From Hedera helix (taxonomy: Eukaryota; Streptophyta; Magnoliopsida; Apiales; Araliaceae), in NCBI GenBank assembly GCA_947179155.2, contig OX359266.1, positions 42,371,039 to 42,435,038 of the forward strand: a stretch of DNA of 64,000 nt, written 5' to 3'. Below are positions 58,501-64,000 of this stretch, piece by piece; the stretch's first letter is position 1; each line of letters opens with the position of its first letter. Made by a program: the position numbers and the translations under genes. The notes under the pieces are model-generated. The model was not told the DNA's origin. It saw nothing but the letters and a program-made list of their open reading frames with translations, and did no database searches.

Positions 58501-61500
58501 ATTCTTGAATCTGAAAACATTAGCAATTCCCGTCTGGATCAGAAACTTGAAAATGTTACCTGGCCTGGTGGAAAGAAAGCAAAGCCGCGTGGATGGGTGC
58601 TCGGAGATAATGACAGACCATTGAGAATTGGAGTACCAAAAAGAGCAAGTTTTGTTGAATTTGTTACTGAGTTGGACAACCATACAGTACAAGGATATTG
58701 TATTGATGTGTTTAAGGAAGCAACAAAGCTAGTCCCATATGCCATTCCTTTCAGATTTGTGCCTTTTGGGAATGGGCTGGTTAATCCCCCTTATGATGAC
58801 CTTGTAAAAATGGTTGCAAATGAAGTAAGTAGAACTTGAAGGCTTGTTTCCATAAATAAATTCTAGAGGTGCCCATGGTTTAGAGTTAGGATCACCTGCT
58901 GGTAAATGCAAAACATACTAAAGAGTGCCAACGTAAATAGATGAGACTGAACATTTTTCTAAAACTATTTGTTTGAACCTATATTGTTTTCCTCTTTTTG
59001 ATTTTACCTGCCATTAATTTCATTGTGATATGATCTATAACTATGTGGACAAGTTTTACTAGACCTAATCATTTTTGGAAATGTGGTGTCAGGATTTTGA
59101 TGCTGCAGTTGGAGATATTACCATAGTCACGAACAGAACTAAGATTGTTGACTTCACTCTGCCATTCATTGCAACTGGTCTCGTCATAGTAGCTCCCATC
59201 CGGAATTCAAAATCTAGTGCATGGGTCTTTCTTAAGCCGTTTTCGTGGGAACTGTGGTGTGTTACTGCAGCTTCTTTTATAATGATTGCTGTGGTTATTT
59301 GGATCCTTGAGCATCGTGTAAATGATGATTTTCGTGGTCCTCCAAAGAGACAGATTATAACAATGTTCCTGTAAGCCTTTCTGGTGTTTCTTTTTCAGTT
59401 TCTGTGAGTTCAACTTTCAAAATTATTTTTATGCTTAGAAAATTTTGATGCTTTAGATTTGTACGTATCTTTGTTTATACCTAAAGAGTATTTAACTTTA
59501 TACAATTTTATAATACAGGTTCAGCATTTCAACTCTATTCAAGACCAATCGTAAGTGTATCACAGTTTTAGAACCTGGTAGATTCATCCCTAGTATGTCA
59601 TATATTAATAAAATGGCAATGAAATGAGCTCAGGAGACACCTGAGCTTCCTCTTGCTTTGTTTTTGAATCCAACGCTTAATCCAAAGACAAGAGTTTCAT
59701 TACTGATGTCTTTAATTCTCTTTTGAGTTTAACAATGTTGCTATGCCAAGCTTGTCACAGAAATTTTACCATATCTTACTTGAAAATTTGTGGACTTCAA
59801 GCCCCTTCTTTCCCAATTATTTTTTATTCTCTAGTTTTATTTGGGCCAGTTGTAAAACAAGTGGGCAAGTTGTAACTCGAGAATCCAATTAAAGACTCTA
59901 GCTCTGAACATGATCATATATTTAATATTTTCCTTCCGGATAAATTTCGTTGTGTAGCCAAAAGAAGGGTAAAGAAGGATTAATTGTTTTCCATCCTTAT
60001 TATGATCTAACTAAAAAGAACATTTTTATTGGTATATGATTCCATAAAATTTTCCTCTATCAATTTAACAGAAGAAGATACAGTAAGTGCACTTGGAAGG
60101 ATGGTAATGGTGGTGTGGCTTTTCTTGTTGTTGGTGATCACTTCTAGCTATACAGCAAGCTTGACATCAATCCTTACAGTCCAGCAGCTTCCATCATCTA
60201 TCACAGGGATAGACAGCTTAATAGCAAGTAAGTGGCCAATTGGTTATCAAGTAGGTTCATTTGCATACAGTTACATGGCGGACAATCTTAATATACCTCG
60301 ATCAAGACTCGTTCGTTTAGACACCCCAGAAGATTATGAGAGAGCACTAAAGCAAGGGCCTAACAACGGAGGTGTGGCAGCTATCGTAGATGAGCTTCCA
60401 TATGTGGAATTATTCCTGTCACATCAGACTGATTTTAGAATTGTTGGTCAATCATTCACAAGGAGTGGAATGGGATTTGTAAGTAACTTTCTTTACAGTA
60501 GATGCAAGCATACATGCATGCATGTTATATTCATTAAAGCTCTCTGATCATGGTCTTGTTTCTTAAATGAGAAGTAACATGCATTCATTTTATGTGGGAG
60601 TTGCCCAAACTTGACGTTTGCACAGTAGTGGCACCCAATACTGATTACACTGCCACCTGATGCCGATCAGACTGCACCCAAAAACATAAGGATCCCTTGT
60701 ACTTGAAGTGCTTTTTGTTGCCAGTTAGGAGCCAAGTCAAATTAGCATCAGTTGCCAATCTAATCAGTTTTTACTTGCGTTTTAATATATGTGTGTCTGT
60801 GTGTGTTTGTGTGTGTGTATTAATATGAGATCACGAAATTGGATTGATATTGCTGATATAAATAGCTAGTAAATAAAACTTCAATTTGAGAGAGAATGGG
60901 TAAAAGATTCTGATTTGTAGAATTTGTTGACATTCAAGCTTCGGTTGATAAATAGATTAATTCCTTGAGTCACACTATAACTTTCAACCTTGGAATAAAT
61001 ATCACGAAACAAATTTTATACAGGGCATCTCCATCATAACAACGATTTTTGCTTGTATGCTTTCACTTAAACTTCTGTACAACAAAACAGGTTTTCCAAA
61101 AAGACTCCCCTCTTGCTATTGACTTGTCCACGGCAGTCCTAAAGCTTGCTGAGGATGGAGAACTTCAGAAGATCAAGGAAAGGTGGTTCTGTAAAGCAGG
61201 CTGTGCAGCTAGTGGGCGACAAGACTCTGAGCCTAATCAGCTAAACTTAAGCAGCTTTGTTGGTTTATATATTTTATTTGGTGCTTTCACGCTCACAGCG
61301 CTTATAGCCTTCTTGTTGCGAACTATTCGTCAATACATCCGCTACAACCAGAAGCAGATGAATCCTTCTTCTCCCTCAATTTCATCGTCATCAGGCACCA
61401 GCTTTTCTCAGTCCTTGTATAAATTTTTTGACTTCGTTGATGAGAAGGAAGAAGCAATCAAAAACATGTTTAGGGGTAATCATAATTCCCCTAAAATGAT

Positions 61501-61519
61501 CGGCGGATCAGTCGAGTAA
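53815..61519 (+). CDS. Glutamate-receptor-like cation channel, GLR clade 3-type
   Basis: Six exons: 53815-54070, 57482-58824, 59093-59370, 59519-59550, 60072-60478 and 61091-61519. They sum to 2745 nt, giving 914 residues. A signal peptide (VVPLTLFMLALVNNLVYC) leads into the Venus-flytrap amino-terminal domain: NVGAIFTFDSIIGQAAKPAM, AVIGPQSSAIAHMIS, FAATDPTLSS and FVDDDYGRNGV. The ligand-binding lobe S1 follows (LRIGVPKRASFVEF, GYCIDVFKEA, DAAVGDITIVTNRTKIVDFT), then membrane segment M1 (WELWCVTAASFIMIAVVIWI). The pore loop is encoded across the 32-nt exon (FSISTLF), then M3 with SSYTASLTSILTVQQL. S2 has GGVAAIVDELPYVELF, and M4 is FVGLYILFGAFTLTALIAFLL. The family forms plasma-membrane or tonoplast channels gated by amino acids, involved in Ca2+ and wound signalling. 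All core motifs are intact. Subgroup 3 is judged by similarity to remembered GLR3 sequences. Confidence 0.93.
54356..56042 (-). mobile_element. Solo LTR (copy 2), inverse orientation, split by a MITE
   Basis: The complement reads TGTTGGATTTTTGCTATAAA and follows the LTR at 2788-4122 along its length. Shared phrases include CACACCGTTAATACACTAGT-type, TTAATCCAACTAAACACT and TTGTATAAAATCATAAA. It ends at TGTTGATTTT (54356). The flanks CTTTT and ATTTT resemble a 5-bp target duplication with one change. A (TA)n run at 55545-55594 lies inside. The homology resumes on both sides of the MITE at 54532-54920. Confidence 0.8.
54532..54920 (-). mobile_element. TIR MITE, GGACCGG-rich family (copy 2), inside the solo LTR
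   Basis: The ends are CAATATTTAAAAAATCGGAC and the complement of CAATGTTTAGAAAATTAGAT. The flanks GTCTTTAG (54524-54531) and GTCTCTAG (54921-54928) are a 7-of-8 target duplication. Its order is the inverse of the copy at 10791-11136. Confidence 0.75.
59519..59550 (+). other. 32-nt GLR exon encoding part of the pore loop
   Basis: GTTCAGCATTTCAACTCTAT TCAAGACCAATC lies between AATACAG and GTAAGTG and encodes FSISTLFKTN. Without it the frame breaks, so it is constitutive. Confidence 0.8.
60789..60819. repeat. Imperfect (TG)n in GLR intron 5
   Basis: TG repeats with TC and TT interruptions, in the 612-bp intron between the S2 exon and the last exon. Confidence 0.8.
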
Positions 61520-61919
61520 GATTGTGTTATATTTATATATGTAGCTCCAGTTCATAGATGGGTATGTGTATATTATTAGATTAGATTATTGCTGGTATAA
61601 GCAAAAGCAGGTACGTATATTTAGCAAAAAAAAAGAGGCAGGTATGTAATTATATCTTAGCAGATGACATTGAAATGGTTAAGTTCTTCAATTTCTTTTT
61701 TTTTTTTTTTTAGCAAAATAAAGTTATTAAGACGTGTTTGTTAATGCCAAACAAACCAATGGAACTTGTTTGATTTTTATTCATTCTCTTCTTCTAAGCT
61801 GCGTGCTTATTTCGAAATAGACTTGGTACATTTCAGTGCTTTATTTTCCAACCACAAAAATCAATTGTTTGAATGTTCAAGTGAAAAATCTTAAGTGGTC
61901 CTAAATTCTAAAGTTTTTC

Positions 61920-62575
61920 CCCTCCGACCGATTGAATGGAAAAATTATTTTATAATTCTGAAACATGATCACGTGGTGTCTCAGGATTATTGAATAACTT
62001 CACATGTAATAACATGCAATCGAGTATCAATTCAGTGTTGATAGAGAAATTACTTTGCTGAATTTGGATGAAAAAATTATTTTATAGTCCTGAAACATAA
62101 TCACGTGATACCCAGAATCACTGAATAACTTCTCGATCGAATGTGACACATAATAACATGTAGTTAGACAGTTACATATGGGTGGATACCATTATTTAGC
62201 ACCTTAAACCGAGTATCAATTCAATGTTGATAGAAAAATTATTTTGCTGAATTTAAATAAAAAAATTAATTTATTATCTTAAAACATAATCATGTGGTGC
62301 CCAACTTCTTGATCTGACTGTGACACATATAATAAAATGCAGTTAGACAATCACATATGGGTGGGTACCATTCTTCAGCACCTTGAATCGAGTATCAATT
62401 CAGTGTTGATAGAGAAATTGCTTTGCTGGATTTAGTTTTTGCCATTAATTGCACGTGGGTTACATTTTCTTTATAATAATAATATGTCAATGCCCGAGAC
62501 GGAAGAGAAATTGCTTTGCTGGATTTGGTTTTTGCCATTAATTGCACGTGGGTTACATTTTTTTATAATAATATG
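61920..62575. repeat. Degenerate direct repeats downstream of GLR
   Basis: The phrase CGAGTATCAATTCAGTGTTG followed by ATAGAGAAATT-CTTTGCTG recurs at about 62021, 62209 and 62388, about 180-190 bp apart. TTATTTTATA(A/G)T(T/C)CTGAAACAT...CACGTG recurs at about 61946 and 62079. A second, shorter duplication (GAGAAATTGCTTTGCTGGAT then TTGCCATTAATTGCACGTGG) lies at 62412-62473 and 62506-62561. Confidence 0.7.
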
Positions 62576-62583
62576 AAAAAATA

Positions 62584-62712
62584 TTATGAATAATAATTCA
62601 TAACAATAATTTATACAATAATTTTTATAAAAATAATAAAATATATAACATAAAAGTGATAAATTCTATTATTTTTATAAAAATTATTATATAAATTATT
62701 ATTCATAGCAAA
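62584..62712. mobile_element. Hairpin MITE downstream of GLR
   Basis: The left arm AATAATAATTCATAACAATA ATTTATACAATAATTTTTATAAA is the near complement of the right arm TTTATAAAAATTATTATATA AATTATTATTCATAG, giving a stem of about 50 bp. Confidence 0.65.
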
Positions 62713-64000
62713 ACTCTCAAAATAAATAGCGGAGGACTAGTGATTAGAGGGGCGGCGGGGGAAGGTATGGTTGGTGAATATTTTTTGTGTTGCGGAGACA
62801 TCCATCGTTTTTGTTGGATTGTGTGGTGCAAACAAAAGAATTCCTTATTCAATAAAATAAAATAACATATTCCATCCGATCCGGAAACAAAGTCTCATTT
62901 GTTAATAATTTTTTTTATTTTAATAAAAAGAGAAATTATCTAATTTATCATCACAATAATATTATAATAATTGCATTATCATATTATTACTACAAAATCA
63001 AATTCTCAATCCAAATTAATAAATTAAACTCTTTTTATAAAAAAAAAATATCACTTATTAAAATAGAATAAACCTTTAATAATAAAAAAAAAAGAATAAT
63101 TTTTTTTAGAAAGAAAAGAATAAAATAGAAATTCTAAAAGATTGTGAGTTCACCACTAGGGTTGTGGGTCCCCACTCCTGCCATTATATCAGATGTACAA
63201 TCCAAATTAATAAATTGAGTCCGTCCATTTGGTCAAATTTAATGACGTACCTCCCGAACGCTTATCGTTTCCTGACCAGAGCAATGACTCAGCTAAAAGC
63301 CTAAAAGAGTGTAATCAACTATTCAATAATATAATTAAAAGTATAAAATTAATTTGATTTTATTAATTTTTAGTTTAATTTTTTTATTCATATTAATAAA
63401 ATTATTATTTAAATTTATATCAATTACATATTCTGATACTTCACGAATCATATTTAAAAAATAATTACTATTATAGAAAAGAAAAAAATTCTATTTTTAA
63501 TAGCAGTATTATTATGAGAACAAATATTATTTTGTAAGAATGGTATTGTAAAAATGTCTTATTTTAAATAAGAAAAGAAAAATTGTGAGTACTGAATAAA
63601 TAAAATCTTATATTTAGTTGATGAAGTGTAACACAACTAAGAGCGTAGTAACAACCTAGAGAGTTGAGAGGGAATGTAATTGGGTTTTGTGTTGCTATGT
63701 GAGAGATGGTTTTTCAACTTTTATTTCATGCAAAAAATCGTATTGTGGAGATTAATATATTGAAATTGATTTTATGGATTAGGTCATTGATGACCAAACC
63801 ACGTTACATATTACGTTGTTTATTTTCCCGGATTAGTCCGATAAGCTTGGGTTTCTTGTCTTATCACTTTAGATACTAACTAATTACCATATCCAACACT
63901 AGTTGATGGGATTTACCTTATCCAGCATAAACTGTTATGAAAGTTACATTATCTAATAGAGTTTCTACTGTATGATTCCCATTAGAAATCATGATCTTGT

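Larger units (their letters stand above)
61520..64000. other. GLR 3'UTR and downstream spacer
   Basis: Roughly 61520-61740 is likely 3'UTR, with AATAAAG near 61719. The remainder has degenerate repeats (61920-62575), a hairpin MITE (62584-62712) and AT-rich sequence. The last 400 bases (63600-64000) are slightly more complex but contain no ORF or family I recognise. Confidence 0.6.

Noticed and set aside
1..64000. CRISPR arrays, operons, phage or plasmid functions
   Set aside because: All genes are intron-bearing plant genes or plant transposons, and no prokaryotic structure is present.

Overview
This is nuclear DNA from a eudicot plant. The evidence is AT-rich sequence with many short introns bounded by GT..AG, plant-specific gene families (AXR1, plant GLR, a DUF4228/PADRE-type MGNC protein, an At1g61900-type GPI protein), and dense plant transposons. 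The species cannot be named from the sequence; protein wording hints weakly at an asterid.

Layout, left to right. (1) <1-10055, minus strand: AXR1, the regulatory subunit of the RUB/NEDD8-activating enzyme. Eleven exons are visible and the 3' end lies off the left edge. A solo LTR sits at the splice donor of one intron and a hAT-type element lies in another. (2) 10056-13302: spacer with two TIR elements and a minisatellite split by one of them. (3) 13303-16288: an unprocessed aconitase pseudogene fragment. (4) 17816-18256, minus: a single-exon DUF4228/PADRE-like protein. (5) 18257-24052: gene-poor, with microsatellites and MITEs. (6) 24053-28381: an eight-exon GPI-anchored SPARK-type protein. 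(7) 31243-32516: a six-exon HMGB chromatin protein with a 3'UTR intron. (8) 34888-44284: a complete-looking, young LTR retrotransposon. It has no reverse transcriptase and an unrecognised 206-residue ORF in the gag position. (9) 44285-53814: MITEs and a nested pair of hAT elements with perfect target duplications. (10) 53815-61519: a clade 3-type plant glutamate-receptor-like channel of six exons. Its 3.4-kb first intron holds a second solo LTR of the AXR1-intron family, itself interrupted by a MITE. (11) 61520-64000: 3' spacer with degenerate repeats and a hairpin MITE.

The genes are independent plant housekeeping or signalling loci and do not form a pathway or cluster. The exon sums close in frame for GLR (2745 nt), the GPI protein (1362 nt) and HMGB (432 nt), which supports those splice models. 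The AXR1 exons sum to 1223 nt and end in a split codon, as expected where the gene leaves the window.

The most unusual object is the retrotransposon. Its LTRs are nearly identical and its target duplication is perfect, yet pol is frameshifted and RT is deleted. It must therefore have moved already broken, using proteins supplied by another element. Several other insertions are resolved to the base by their target duplications.
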